Source of the DNA: Caulochytrium protostelioides
Taxonomy: Eukaryota; Chytridiomycota; Caulochytriomycetes; Caulochytriales; Caulochytriaceae
Direction of reading: 5' to 3'
NCBI GenBank assembly: GCA_003615045.1
Contig: ML014175.1
Location: forward strand, 30,767 to 94,766
Length of the DNA: 64,000 nt
The notes beneath the pieces were generated by a model. The model was not told the origin of the DNA. It was given only the letters and a program-made list of their open reading frames with translations, and did no database searches. This document shows positions 28,701 to 35,965 of this stretch, in pieces. The translations under genes and the position numbers were made by a program. Numbering within the stretch: position 1 is the stretch's first letter; each line of letters opens with the position of its first letter.

Positions 28701-31466
28701 TGGACTGCCGCGCGAGCGGCCCATCAGCGGGGTCTTGAGCAGGTCAAAGAGATTGCTCGTGATGCTCGAGGCCCACTCGGCGTGGGTCTTGTTGAACACG
28801 TCTGTCAGGCTTTCCTGAAGCACCTCGCAGCGCGCCTGGAACTCGCTGAGGATCGGGTTGACGGCGGGCGCGCCCTGCGTCGTGACGGCGAGGCCGCTGT
28901 CGTCCACCGGCAGGATGCGCTGGTTGTTCGCGATCTCCATCAAACGCGACAGGTCTGCCAATCGGTTGCCGAGGCCATGAGCCCAGAAGGCAGTACCCGC
29001 GTGGTCGGGCTGCGTGCGCAGAATCTCGGGCGCCTTGCGATTCTGCTCGAACTCGCTCTTGATGAGCTCGAACTCGCTATTGACGAGCTGTAAGAAGTCC
29101 GCCGTGCGCTTCGACAGGCTGCGCGCAATGACGTCGCGGTGGCACAGGTCCTGGAAAACGAGCAGCAGGCCCAAGTGGTCCTCGGCCGTCGCGACGTCCT
29201 CCATCGCCAGCGCCATGATGTTCTGCATCGTGACATCCAAGCTCTTCATGGCCTGCTTAAAGACATTGAACTCATCATGCCACTGCGTAGCTTTAACGTT
29301 CAGCACGATCGCGTGCAGCCGGGCGAGTCCCGCCACGTGACGGCGGAACGTGCGCTCGAGGTCCTGGAGTCGTTTGGCCACCGCGGGGCCCCGCGTGCCG
29401 CTGAACTGCGGGATCGCGACGCGGGTGCGCTCTGGACGCAGCCCCGCAAACTGGATCTGCCCGTCGCAGACTTCGAGAAGGTCGCGGCAGCGCTGGATAA
29501 ACGCATCCAGCTGGGCGAAGATGCTGCTGCGGTCAAAGTCCCACACGCGGCCTTCGTAGCGCTCGACCTGGAGACATGCGTCGTGGTAAGCGGCCTTCCA
29601 CGACTCGCAGCACGCGATCGCGTCCTGCAGCGACTGGATCACCTTGAAAATGTCGCCCGGCCCCATGGGCGCGTTTGCCCCTGAGCTGCTGCTTCCGCCG
29701 GCGCTCGCCAGCGCGACCGACGACCCGCTCACGTCGCCGTTCTGGGCGACGTCGTCCAGACTCCCCCGCAGCGGCGAGCGCGATGCGGTCACCGCCGTGC
29801 TACTGTTGTTATCGAGGCTGCCCGCGAAGAGGATCGTGTCCAGATCGATCTCCTGCGAGCAGCGCTGGATAATCTCGATCGAAATTTTGCGCAGCAGCTG
29901 GGTCAACTTGTCGCGCGAGCTGTAGTACGACGAGTGGACCGAAATGACACGCACGCACCGCAGCAGATGCGGCAACAATTTCTGGATATCCGTGACCGCC
30001 GCTTCCGCAATCTGTTGGCAGGGCGCGACCAGCAAGCTCAGCATTGTCAGATTCTCTTTGGCCTGCGCCGCTTCCTCGACAAGCGTATCACGGAACCGGA
30101 TCAGCTGGTCATACTGCGTACTGTTGGCGAGGCGCAGCACTTCGATCAGCGGCTCGACATCGGCGCGGCGCAACTGGCCCAGGATCGAGGCGAGGTTGGC
30201 GGCCCGCTCCTGCCAGAACCGCGCATAGCTGGTCGGCCCGCCCATATCGGCGTTCTGCTTCTCGCCGTCGTGCTTCATGTCTTCCTTGATCTGGCGCGTC
30301 CACTGCATGACCAGACTCTCAAGCCGCGTCACGACATCCTTGGACGCCGCGGCCTGCGCAGGGGGTCCAAGATCCTCCGACGGCACGTAGAGCACGGTCG
30401 TGGCGTGGTCGCGGCGGTGAGCCTGGTCGGTCAGGAACGCCATAAACTTGTACAGCGTACCCTTAAAGTCCTTGTAGACCGTCTCAGGAACCCACGACTT
30501 GTCGGCCACAAACCGCGGCATAAACACGTTCTGCATGAAGTGGTACAGGCTGCTCAGCGCGGGGCCCGAAATCACGCCGTACTGAATGCCCTGATGAGAG
30601 AAGGTGGCGGCGTGGCTGGTTGCTGCGCCATGCCCGCCCGCCAAGTTGGCCGCCACGGCCATCGCCATCGAGCCGGTGGACAGCGTGGCCGAACCGAGCG
30701 CGGCGCTCTGGCCCGGCGCCAGCGGCACCGCGGCCTGGGTCTCGCTCAAAAAGTAGACCAGTTTGCCCGTCGGCAGCTGCGCAGGCAACTCAGTGCTGAT
30801 CGTGATGCGCGACTCATCACCGTCACGGACGCTGCCGCCGCGGTATGCGAAAAGCGTGGCGCGGCGGACCGGCGCCGTCGCCTCGGACGCCTCGTGCGTC
30901 GTCGACGACGCGAGCATCGCCTGGGACTGGCCTGCCAGCGACAGTGTGCGCTGTCGCAAATCATCGCCCGATGTCGTGGTCGGCGCGGCCGCGTCATCCA
31001 GAAAGGCCTTGACCGCCGGCATCGGGTCATCGACGGCGCCCGGTGGCGGCCACGCGCGCTCGAGCTCGGCTTCGCGCAGACCCAGGAGCCAGCCGACGCG
31101 GCGCTTCAGGTCCGCGGGCGTCAAGTGGCGCGCGGCGCCAGGCCCGCGCGGCGCATCGGCGTCCGTCTGGCTGCCCTCCGAGTCGCTCTCACTCGTGCTG
31201 TCGTCGTCGCTCCCCGACGACGCATCGTCGGACGACGACGCTGGGGCAGCGGCGGCTGCTGAAGCCGCGGCTTCAGCAGCCGCCGCTTGTGCCGATCGTG
31301 CGCTGCCCTTCGCCTTGAGCGGCCGCGATGCTGTCGAGGCCGACGATTTGGACGAGGCCGGCACGGAGGGCTTCGACGCGGCGGAGCTGGCCGAAGCCGG
31401 CGCCGCGCCAGGACGCGACGCCGCCGACGAGGCGGCGGACGCCTTCTTGGCGCCGGGAGGAGCCAT
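16782..31466 (-). CDS. DNAH2: Axonemal dynein heavy chain, DNAH2 / I1-beta (Chlamydomonas DHC10) type
   Basis: Motor subunit of the inner-arm I1/f dynein of the flagellar axoneme. It has 4,894 residues in one uninterrupted exon, starting at the ATG 31464-31466. An unusual Ser/Ala/acidic extension fills residues 1-~110, followed by the DHC N1 tail (~500-1200) and N2 linker (~1650-2050). Six AAA modules follow: P-loop 1 GPAGTGKT near 2230 with Walker B FDEFNRI, P-loop 2 GESGTGKS near 2517, P-loop 3 GDVGCGKT near 2857, and P-loop 4 GYGGSGRQS near 3209. The coiled-coil stalk and microtubule-binding tip lie at ~3450-3740. The C-terminal domain ends with FPTGFLTAILQ, VDSLSW and PPKDGIYL blocks. These and the LDPI, FAVKEQ-like and LSMSWM blocks match DNAH2 best. 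Human DNAH2 has about 4,430 residues; the surplus is the N-terminal extension and Ser/Gly/Ala-rich insertions. Its presence implies motile zoospores. Confidence 0.95.
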   Translation of the reverse strand: MAPPGAKKASAASSAASRPGAAPASASSAASKPSVPASSKSSASTASRPLKAKGSARSAQAAAAEAAASAAAAAPASSSDDASSGSDDDSTSESDSEGSQTDADAPRGPGAARHLTPADLKRRVGWLLGLREAELERAWPPPGAVDDPMPAVKAFLDDAAAPTTTSGDDLRQRTLSLAGQSQAMLASSTTHEASEATAPVRRATLFAYRGGSVRDGDESRITISTELPAQLPTGKLVYFLSETQAAVPLAPGQSAALGSATLSTGSMAMAVAANLAGGHGAATSHAATFSHQGIQYGVISGPALSSLYHFMQNVFMPRFVADKSWVPETVYKDFKGTLYKFMAFLTDQAHRRDHATTVLYVPSEDLGPPAQAAASKDVVTRLESLVMQWTRQIKEDMKHDGEKQNADMGGPTSYARFWQERAANLASILGQLRRADVEPLIEVLRLANSTQYDQLIRFRDTLVEEAAQAKENLTMLSLLVAPCQQIAEAAVTDIQKLLPHLLRCVRVISVHSSYYSSRDKLTQLLRKISIEIIQRCSQEIDLDTILFAGSLDNNSSTAVTASRSPLRGSLDDVAQNGDVSGSSVALASAGGSSSSGANAPMGPGDIFKVIQSLQDAIACCESWKAAYHDACLQVERYEGRVWDFDRSSIFAQLDAFIQRCRDLLEVCDGQIQFAGLRPERTRVAIPQFSGTRGPAVAKRLQDLERTFRRHVAGLARLHAIVLNVKATQWHDEFNVFKQAMKSLDVTMQNIMALAMEDVATAEDHLGLLLVFQDLCHRDVIARSLSKRTADFLQLVNSEFELIKSEFEQNRKAPEILRTQPDHAGTAFWAHGLGNRLADLSRLMEIANNQRILPVDDSGLAVTTQGAPAVNPILSEFQARCEVLQESLTDVFNKTHAEWASSITSNLFDLLKTPLMGRSRGSPFLIATATPGQFDKIERLVICFNSDILRTLQEVHYFVKLKADIPFAANELYTQREELRILRENVASIVRQYNAMIASLHPGELSLFRERLKFLNKKLNPGLTTLTWASRGITDYFVKESYRHLQESQKVVRQFQDYTAAIDQHCQRMTDTRLWHNDAKNLYDLGEFEEAHAEQLGAAGERLSGHLLAIANLLADIHALFRKDAREVAPAWDRFVSLMESRVGEALRISARRCLNDFGKTLFGQDIKARGSGSGSGGAAANSSRGKLHGDHGDDHNDGGLVDVAPLLKVNVVLDKQRVSLFPAMATVETTIQKAARDMVSLIAELPSLRSIIVRQLSQASHGAADSDALPTVMLTSPHGDTSSLVNLIQEDDVAKQIVSIHNGLTASDSKFSAYLHHWDTYREIWELNKDAFIRRYAKLKPALSTFDADINRYNEVANNVQKEETMTGINFIRLDCSPLKAEIVNHCDQWRNKLTHLLNSDAQNSLNGLYEYMESEVARLSDLPQNLDALADRLDLLASVQAEIPALLAKFGPIREQYDILAKYEVQITPDELLRLAEFPAARAQFEATTESTEVLLNECKTRFKAELLLSSEDAQRQIQLLKERFQSGAPTSVQTVLAIQQRDVQQNAADSPSGSSINMAGSVANVAAAAAKESAGSAGSTSSNVPPVASKALAILKDFQSQYDEAIQRERYLLKGMSVFGQIYQPSMVLENLAAQIAQLKGCWQLFDQWEAVWRELVDCSFLKIDSAQLEKTIVQYQKKIAAMQNDAATSTTDGASVRDYDVLPTLQERLAYVRKLVPLVGYITNPALRSRHWEQIKHEIGHEFDHNDKSFTIEAIHRLGMDTHIPFIADLCSAASMELAIETSLSEIEAAWEVQVLEFAPYKEALGLWKFKGLDAIFELLDEHQVVLSTMKSNRFHIAFKTQVSYWESSLTLISENIDLALTVQRQWNYLENIFVGSQDIRKQLPQETHLFDQLNDDWVELLKSAREQPKTLTVMINPALAPKLQGMNERLERIEKSLDDYLETKRQAFPRFYFLSNDDLLEILGQGKDPNAVQPHLKKCFDNLHRLELTLQGPEHRKHYHAIGMYAGDGEYVPFAGPVVVEGPVEMWLTDIESMMRRTLQNQLGQTLQAYTHAKRDRWLRDWPGQCLITASLINWTSDCTKAFREAERNNNDVSVIRHLKKKQISSLKKWSELVRLPLSAVERAKLIALITSEVHSRDVLERLQKHEVCSVSAFEWTSQLRFYWEDVAKRGPGGTVVEEPDCMVRQLNTSFYYGHEYLGNSGRLVITPLTDRCYMTLTMALNLHRGGSPQGPAGTGKTETVKDLGKSLGKLVIVVNCSDAMDFRSLGRMYSGLAQSGAWGCFDEFNRIDIEVLSVVALQISCILQAVSRNATSFVFEGTEIRLNTQVGIFITMNPGYAGRTELPDNLNSLFRPVAMMVPDSALIAEIMLFAEGFGNARALSKKVETLYRLSVQQLSKQDHYDFGLRAMTSCLRSSGFKRRNPTHAAATDDAVLCAALLDNNLPKFTEDDAPLFVGILGDLFPGTEQLTADTSVLETAVGQSLVASGYEPVPGLIQKAIQLYETKLTRHGVMLVGESGTGKSVVWKSLAKAMVQLSASGNPAFPAVTTHILNPKALTLAELYGEMNLQTNEWTDGVLSSIMRAICRDESPDQKWLILDGPVDTLWIESMNTVLDDNKILTLINGERIALNPRVSLLFEVADLSTASPATVSRAGMIYIDYQLLGYKPIIATWLKKQTDPHRAALLTSLCDKYIPLCVEFRKTCAELVPLNEAAVVRNFCSMTDAVLTLDNGVDLAKPSEEGSKLAEMWVLFALIWTFGATLTPDGRKDFDNWLRRLEGQFPSKDTVYEYVPKKEDATWQSWEDRLASQTWRYPTVPTPFFKLYVPTVEGVRMQFITRSLLEAGQRLLVVGDVGCGKTAMLANMAPTLEEKYKIMNLTLSTQTSAGYLQHAIEAHLEKKTKNIWTPVGGRPMVCMIDDLNIPVKDAFGSQPPLEFLRHLMQYGTTYHRSKQTLQHVDQLHLVAAMGPPGGSRAVLSQRVLSCFHVINMGLPSEASLNRIYGTILAGKLTDFDDLRSLAEPLTKATIEVYNGVLAGLLPTPAKPHYLFNLRDLSKIFAGICRATKKYFDTKEAILKLWAHETMRVFEDRLTDSVDRSYFTSLLDEKATGTFQTSLASLHNGKAPLLFTDFVSAPYNNGGNAGEPIYEEVAEMDRLRSVLISKLVEYNNEPGMVQLDIIIFQDAIEHICRIARVLRQPNGHMLLIGYGGSGRQSLTRLAAFLVSSTTYQIKISKVYRPQEWREDIKTVYRMAASEGRSVTFLLTDSQLVHESFLEDISHLLNNGEIPGLFTPDEVSEMKSQTPEPKIPWAPEGSKSFLAYLVNRARENLHLVLTMSPGNPAYRTRIRAFPALINAMNIDWFADWSEEALMEVAAANLGKTALSEKLQKNVATAFSRVHVSVQELSAQLRVKTGRSNFVTATSFLEFVSGYCDFLSSRKQFLEGSASKLQNGLKKLDDTRVSVEAMSVQLQESKRQVAVFQKQCEEFLVVIVQQKREADEQAKSVSLKAEKLAVEEEEVKGVAAIAQADLDQALPALQAATKALEAINKKDLNEIRSYGKPPPLVEKVMEAVMVLKKAEPTWDEAKRQLGNPAFIKQLIGFDKDNISDKILKRISQYCADENFQPDVVGRVSGASKSLCMWVRAMETYGIIFRQVAPKREKLRLAQESLDKKQKTLKEATDSLAAIQAKLEHIKQQYDEKLALKETLRKDAEEMEVKMLRAEQLVNGLASERTRWEKSIADYEVQLGTIPGDCLLSMAFLSYAGAFPSDFRTELLQKHAIQAIKALEIPCQGDVFSLVDFVSDPADVWSWKACGLPDDIFSIENGILIARSRRWPLIIDPQGQANKFVRAHLKNKNLRIVDPMQNDFLRILESAIQFGWPVLLQGVSETLDPILEPVLARSLTKKGGRWMIKLGEKEIDYSPDFKLIMTTRLANPVYSPEIFAQVTVINFTVKEQGLENQCLGLIVRSERADLEDQKSRLVQSMAAAKKTLLDLEDQILHLLSTAQGSLLDDVVLVNTLQSSKTTSQQVHDQLLVSAETEARIDAAREQYRPAAVRSSILYFCLNDLAAIDTTYQFSLDAYLQLFDRSLRKSTQSDTVQERIAHINDYHTLAVYRINGRSLFEHHKLLLSLHMATRVLVSLGKLEMSEYTALLTLGAGVPTAEASDGDAGDEVMANPCTPWLSDQAWNRIQDTERIPAMAGIMASFEQHSREWKSWLSQSEPESALMPGDWESKMSDVRRLIVIRALRPDRLVFAAQHFVSIGLGRAFLESPILDVRDVLADASSATPLIFLLSKGSDPMALLTATAQRLGMTDRLLSVSLGQGQSTKAERLVAEGMKHGHWIFLANCHLSMSWMSQLEKLVEEMGSAAPGTVHPDFRLWLSTNPHPQFPISILQRGQRMTTEPPQGLKANLSRLYSGQTDASIARTKQHRAYQRLLFSLTFFHAVVIERKKFLSLGWNVAAEFNDSDFETSQSLLEVLLNDYAEIPWDAMRYLIAEATYGGRVTDEWDRRTVKSYVNQYLRPTCLDDANVPLDDEGIYYIPQDVSSLVSVRHYIAQLPIADPPSIFGQHLNADINSQIREADRLVSTLTSLPSLKVAVSAASAGIGGGSGGPASGASAAQATMTLLQDLLQKVPPKIETKHLKQQSRTDPIVIVLSQEVALYNALLETMANTIEELQRGVMGLLLLSSALEDVLGAVMLGRVPQLWSQFYYSNKSLGDWLRDLAQRVAYFAAWAVGQDPSKIWLGAFMFPTGFLTAILQNAARANSIAVDSLSWETTVLSVDDEAALSGPPKDGIYLTNIYLEGASWDRKTNTLAEAVPLELMTTMPTIHLRPVESKRKSRQDLYTCPLYYYSIRAGSREKPSYILSLELKCGAHDPDFYIQHGTACLGSTDYI

Positions 31467-33579
31467 GGTCGACGGGTGCAGTGACGGGCGCAGTCAGACG
31501 CGGCTTCACGGGCGGCAGCGGCAGCGGCAGCGGCAGCGGTGCCGTTCGTTGTGAAGGTCGGATCGCGTGGCCGACACGTGGGCGGAAGGCGCCAAGCGTG
31601 GCTTAGCGCCGCGGATTAGTAGAGACGGACTCGGGGCGTACGGATCACGACCCATGCAAAAACAAAAAAGGTCGGTCCGAACTGCCGTATTAAAGGAATC
31701 GAAAACGCGTGCAACAATGATGATCCGTGGGCAAGAATCGATTTCCGGGCGGAATCGTCGTGGATTCGCCGTATGCGGGTGATAGCCCACGTTGGCGTGA
31801 TCTCGAGATGGGCCCAAGCGAGGCGACCGATGTCTGCTCCAACTCCCGCATCCCAATACATCTGGCACGTGGAAATCGCTGGGAGAATCATGTGATGCAT
31901 GAACGGGACGCGATCCATAGGCTTCAGGTCGTTGAGGATGGGCGCAGGTCTGTCGTGGCCAACGCCGGTCGACAGCTGCAGATCTCATCTCGGGGCTGCT
32001 GGTCGTCCGCAGGTGTGCTGTGGGTGGCGCGGCAGCGCTGGAGGCAACCCCGGCGCGTGGCTGGCGGGCCTTTCCCCCTTACCCCCTTTCCCCCCTGACC
32101 CCTTCCATTCTGGCTCCTTTTTTTTTGTCTGACCGTGCTGCACTGGGACGGAAGATATAGGTAGGCCCGACAATCCAGACAATCCAGAATAGGAGAGAGC
32201 GATGGTGGTGACGAGGCCCATTGAGTCTCGACGCTCAAGACTCCTGACTTCGTGGTCATACCAGATCGTCCTGATCGGTTGGGCCATTGATACATGAGCG
32301 CCGACTTAAGGGCCTCGCGTCCAGGGATCTAGCCGTGTGGTGCATCCCCTTATTCGGCGCCGCTTGTTTCGCACTCTCCTGTTACGCGGCGCCTAACTAA
32401 GCAGGGTTGCAAGGGGGTCCTGGTTGGTGCAGCCCATGCTGTACTCGCGGAGCGCCGTTCTCCGCGACAGGCTTCCAAGGCCGCCCACGGCGTCCAAGGC
32501 CGTCCACCGCAAGACGCTCGGGACGGCAAGACGGGTCTGGCCGGCAGAGTGCTGCATGACGGTCGCTGCCGCCGCTTTCATATACCTGAATGACGAGACG
32601 GCCCCGTGACGCCCACGGTTTGCAGAGTCGCCCACGGCCGCCCACCGCAGGAGTCGCCTGTCATGCTTTTCTTCACTTTGTAGGCTCCACGTTTCGGATG
32701 AAAGGACCGGTCGATGATAGCGGTGGCCGCCGATGGTCAGGCAGATTGTCAACCCACGCGGGTCCGAGCCGACATTCACTGCGGCGCTCGGCATCGGCGC
32801 TGGGCCTCGACTGGCGGCCGCCAGAGTGTGGCGCTCATTATCAATTCGAACGGGCGGTGCCGGTGCCGGTGGCGTCCCGAAGGAGGAGGAGGAGGCGTCG
32901 CGATGCAATACACTGCCATGCCAGGCCATGCCATGCCATGCGCGGCGACGCCGTGCCGATCGCTCGCGCAGGGGAACGACATGGGGACGGTCCGTCACCC
33001 CTTCGGTCTTGGGCGATCTCAGGATCACGGAGGATGCTCCGAGACCTCGAACGCCACCGAGCGCTGGCCGCGTGACAGGCGATGCTCGCCGACGCCGGCG
33101 CCACCCGCCGGGACGCCTCCTGGATACGCCACCCGGGGACCGGAGCGAGCCGCGGCGAGAAATCGGCGATACGTCGCCGACGTCGCCACCGCGAGGCAAG
33201 GCGGACCGAGGACCGAGGACTGAAGACCGAGGACGAGGCGAAGGCGGCTGCAGACGCAAGAGCAGCAGCGAGGCGCCATCGCCCGCCGGCCGAGATCTCG
33301 CCACTATAAAGGCCGATGCGGCTTTCCGCTTTACGGCAACCAAGCGCCGGGGTCGGAGGAATTGACCTGAGCGGATCTGCTTCCAATATCTTCGTATATT
33401 GGCCGACATTCGGAGACGCAGCTGCAGCAGTCGATCGACAGCAACACCCCCACTCGATCAACCTCCTTCGACTACGTTGACAGGCAGAACAGCTCGTCGT
33501 CGTCGTCATCTCTCCCGCGTATCCTTTTCCGGGCTTCATTGCCGTGGGATTTCAGGGTCTTTCGCCAGCGCATCACACC
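31467..33579. other. Intergenic region between divergent dynein and GH16 genes
   Basis: 2.1 kb containing both promoters. (GGCAGC)n-like repeats lie at 31510-31540, just upstream of the dynein start. A T-run and C-rich tract sit at 32080-32130, and short direct repeats (ccatgccatg-type) at 32920-32945. A TATA-like CTATAAAGG is at 33303-33311, about 270 nt upstream of the GH16 start and possibly its core promoter. Overlapping frames of up to 338 codons on both strands show only compositional bias; I find no gene. Confidence 0.45.
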
Positions 33580-34641
33580 ATGACCCCCTTCTCGTCGTAT
33601 GTGGCCGCGGCCACCGTGGCCCTGGCCATGATGGCGTCGGCGCCTGTGGCCTCAGCCGCCGACTCGCTGACCAACCAGTGCATGACCGGCAAGTTCAATT
33701 TCAGCGCCGACCGCACATACACGCGCTCGAACGCCGCCGACATCTACGACCCCTCCGTCGACGTCGGCGGGTATGATTTCGCAATCGACTACTCGTCGTC
33801 GAACGTCGCCTTTGACGGCGACGCGATGCTGCTGCGCCTCTCGCCGCCGCCCGGTGACACGACCCGCGGTGAGGGCGTCCGCGTCGCCCACACCCGCCCG
33901 GTCCTCTACGGCCGCTACAGCGCCGCCATCACGGCGCCCAAGGCTGCGCTTGGCGGTGTCGTGACGACGTTCATCACCATGTCCGAAGAGAAGGACGAGA
34001 TCGACTGGGAGATCGTCGGCGCCAGCGGCTCGACCGCACAGACGAACGTCTTCTTCCGCGGCGTCCCCGAGACCGGCGTCTGGGGCCGCACCCACGACGT
34101 TGGCGGCCAGACCGAGGAGACCCACATCTACACGATCGACTGGAAGCCCGACGTGGTGGTGTGGTCCATCGACGGGAAGGAAGTCCGCCGCCACACCAAG
34201 GCGGGGTCGGAGTACGAGTCAGATCTGACGCGCGCCGCCGGCTACTCGGGTAAGGTGCAGTGGTTCCCGACCACCCCGAGTATGATTCAGTTCTCGGTGT
34301 GGGACGGCGGCAACGCCCCCGAGCCCGGCACCGCCCGCTGGGCCGGCGGTCCCGTTGACTACAGCAAAGACATCCGGGCCAAGTACGCGTATCTCGAGGT
34401 CCAGTGCTACGATGACAGCGGCAAGGAAGTCGCCTCGGCCGATGGCGCCAGGGCCATCGGTCCCCCCGGCGGCTCGAACAACGCGACGGCCACGTCGCTG
34501 AAGACGACGGTCGGCGCCGGGATGGCCGGCGACGCCACGCTTCCCAGCCTGAGCGGCGTGTCCTCCTTCACACCGAGCTCGTTCGTGACCACGGCGCTCG
34601 CCTTCGCGGGCACGGTCCTGTTGTCCTCTTTGTTTTTCTAA
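33580..34641 (+). CDS. GH16 family glycosidase/transglycosylase, CRH-like, probably GPI-anchored
   Basis: Cell-wall enzyme of the Crh/Utr2 kind (chitin-glucan cross-linking) or a related beta-glucanase. The first true ATG of the frame is at 33580, giving 353 residues. There is a signal peptide at residues 1-~25 (MTPFSSYV..VASA-AD). The catalytic signature DEIDWEIVG sits near residue 139, with the two acids Glu140 and Glu144 around Asp142. NVFFRG, the H.Y.IDWKPDVVVWSIDG strand pair and the WAGG...DYSKDI block are typical of fungal GH16 Crh proteins. The last ~60 residues are Ser/Thr/Gly-rich and end in a hydrophobic segment (ALAFAGTVLLSSLFF) with no basic residues after it, which fits a GPI-anchor signal. 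No chitin-binding module is present at the N-terminus. Confidence 0.9.
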   Translation: MTPFSSYVAAATVALAMMASAPVASAADSLTNQCMTGKFNFSADRTYTRSNAADIYDPSVDVGGYDFAIDYSSSNVAFDGDAMLLRLSPPPGDTTRGEGVRVAHTRPVLYGRYSAAITAPKAALGGVVTTFITMSEEKDEIDWEIVGASGSTAQTNVFFRGVPETGVWGRTHDVGGQTEETHIYTIDWKPDVVVWSIDGKEVRRHTKAGSEYESDLTRAAGYSGKVQWFPTTPSMIQFSVWDGGNAPEPGTARWAGGPVDYSKDIRAKYAYLEVQCYDDSGKEVASADGARAIGPPGGSNNATATSLKTTVGAGMAGDATLPSLSGVSSFTPSSFVTTALAFAGTVLLSSLFF

Positions 34642-35389
34642 AATCGCAGGGAGAGAGTTAGAAAATGAAACACGTATTTCGTAATATCATTATCATTTTG
34701 GTAAAAATGGGGGCCCGGGATTCCTAGCCTTACATGATATCAAGCCACTGTGCACTGTGCCCCGCCCCAAGAATCTTTCTCTGTCATGTCAACACCCCTC
34801 CTTAATCATTTGATATCATATATATAATATATGATGTTCTCGCAATGCGTCTAAGTCCCGTGGTATGGGTATAATGTTTTGAGTTTTTCTGATCCTTGAG
34901 TCTTTCTGGTACTCGTTAAGACGTCTGCGTAGGTACTGAATCTCAAGGTTTGCGTCCTTTTTGACTAATTTGTCCCTGATGTCAACATGTTTCTTTCTGA
35001 CATGACACACTGGGTCTTGGGAGAGAGTAGAGAAGGTCGATAGACAAGGCTATGGAGCTCGGCCCTGGCGAGCATGCAAGCTTTAGCTCCTATCGTAGAT
35101 TGGAGATCTACCGAGATCGACCATGGACGGGATTGGGATCTCGGCCCGGTATTTGTATCTGTGCTCGCTGGATGAGATTGTCCTGTGTGCTTCACACGGG
35201 CTTTAATGAGGTGGGCGGCGGCGGTGATTCCTGCGCCCCTCCACGGTCTTCTGGCGGCACCACCGCTGAGTCACGTGGTAGTCGCCCCTTTCATCAACCG
35301 GTCGTTTTTCGTCCGAACGAGGGGCCCACACAACAAGAATAGCATGACAGACGTATCGCGGTGGGCGGCCTTGAAAGCCGTAGGCGTCA
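34642..35389. other. AT-rich intergenic patch downstream of GH16
   Basis: The GC content drops sharply (about 34650-35000), with a palindromic TATATATAATATATG-type run near 34815-34833. From about 35200 it grades into the Fanzor relic. No coding frame is convincing. This could be an older transposon insertion site or simply a 3' flank. Confidence 0.45.
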
Positions 35390-35865
35390 GAGAGCGGAAG
35401 AAAGGGCGAAACCGCCGTTCCTACATCTCGCCCGTACCAGGCGTGTGCCCAGCGCTTCCGCGCCGTCCTGGCCGACGAGTCCGGACGATCTAGGTGCATG
35501 CCGAGGAGGATGGGATCATGACCAAGGTGAGTACCTGGGACCCCACAGCTGTGCAGATCTCTCGCGCGTCCCAGGCGGGCCCCTAACCGGCCACCCCGGT
35601 CCGCAAGACCCGAGTGGACGCCCAGACGTATATGGTCCTGATACCTGGTCAACCCCGGCGCCAGGGAACCGTGGTTCGAGGGTTGCTGTGGTGTGAAGCT
35701 ACCAACAGCCATGAAGCCACCCACAGCAAGTTTGTGAACCGCGACCTCCATGCCGCGTTGAACATCCGACGCCGTCTGGCCTTACCCGCCAGACCGATAG
35801 CGCTGTGCCGCAACCCCGAGCATACCAGGTTGCAGGCCGTGGTCGGCAACGTCATCCGATACTGA
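35390..35865 (+). mobile_element. Decayed Fanzor relic, C-terminal fragment
   Basis: It starts with a GGGCGAAACCGCCGTTCC block equivalent to 55922 onward and contains the GTCCTGGCCGACGAG.CCGGAC block (RuvC-II region, one base short, so frameshifted). A spacer with GTCCGCAAGACCCGAGTGGACGCCCAGACG follows. The RuvC-III remnant is KFVNRDLHAALNIRR (near 35730-35775), with NRD intact, and a TGA lies at 35863-35865. A short duplication near 35700-35725 doubles the ACCAACAGC/GAAGCCACC segment. It lies isolated between GH16 and eL19, with the tail following. Confidence 0.75.
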
Positions 35866-35965
35866 ACCGGATGCGCGTCTGCTTCGGGGGGATCCCTGGG
35901 GGGTACCACCGAAGATTGGTGAGCGCATTGGGTCAATATATGGACGACCGCGTTAAACTCAATCT
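35866..35965 (+). repeat. Conserved non-coding Fanzor tail, copy 2 (candidate guide-RNA scaffold)
   Basis: The hairpin stem CTTCGG (35882-35887) pairs perfectly with CCGAAG (35909-35914), with the loop GGGGGATCCCTGGGGGGTACCA folded between them. ATTGG, a shortened middle, CAATATATGGACGACCGCGTTAAAC and then unrelated flank follow. Compared with the 56.4 kb copy, the second stem pair is T-A instead of C-G. Confidence 0.72.

Noticed and set aside
29934-31262. 442-codon frame antisense to the dynein N-terminus
   Set aside because: Arg/Gln/His-rich shadow with no family resemblance; dynein motifs define the minus strand.
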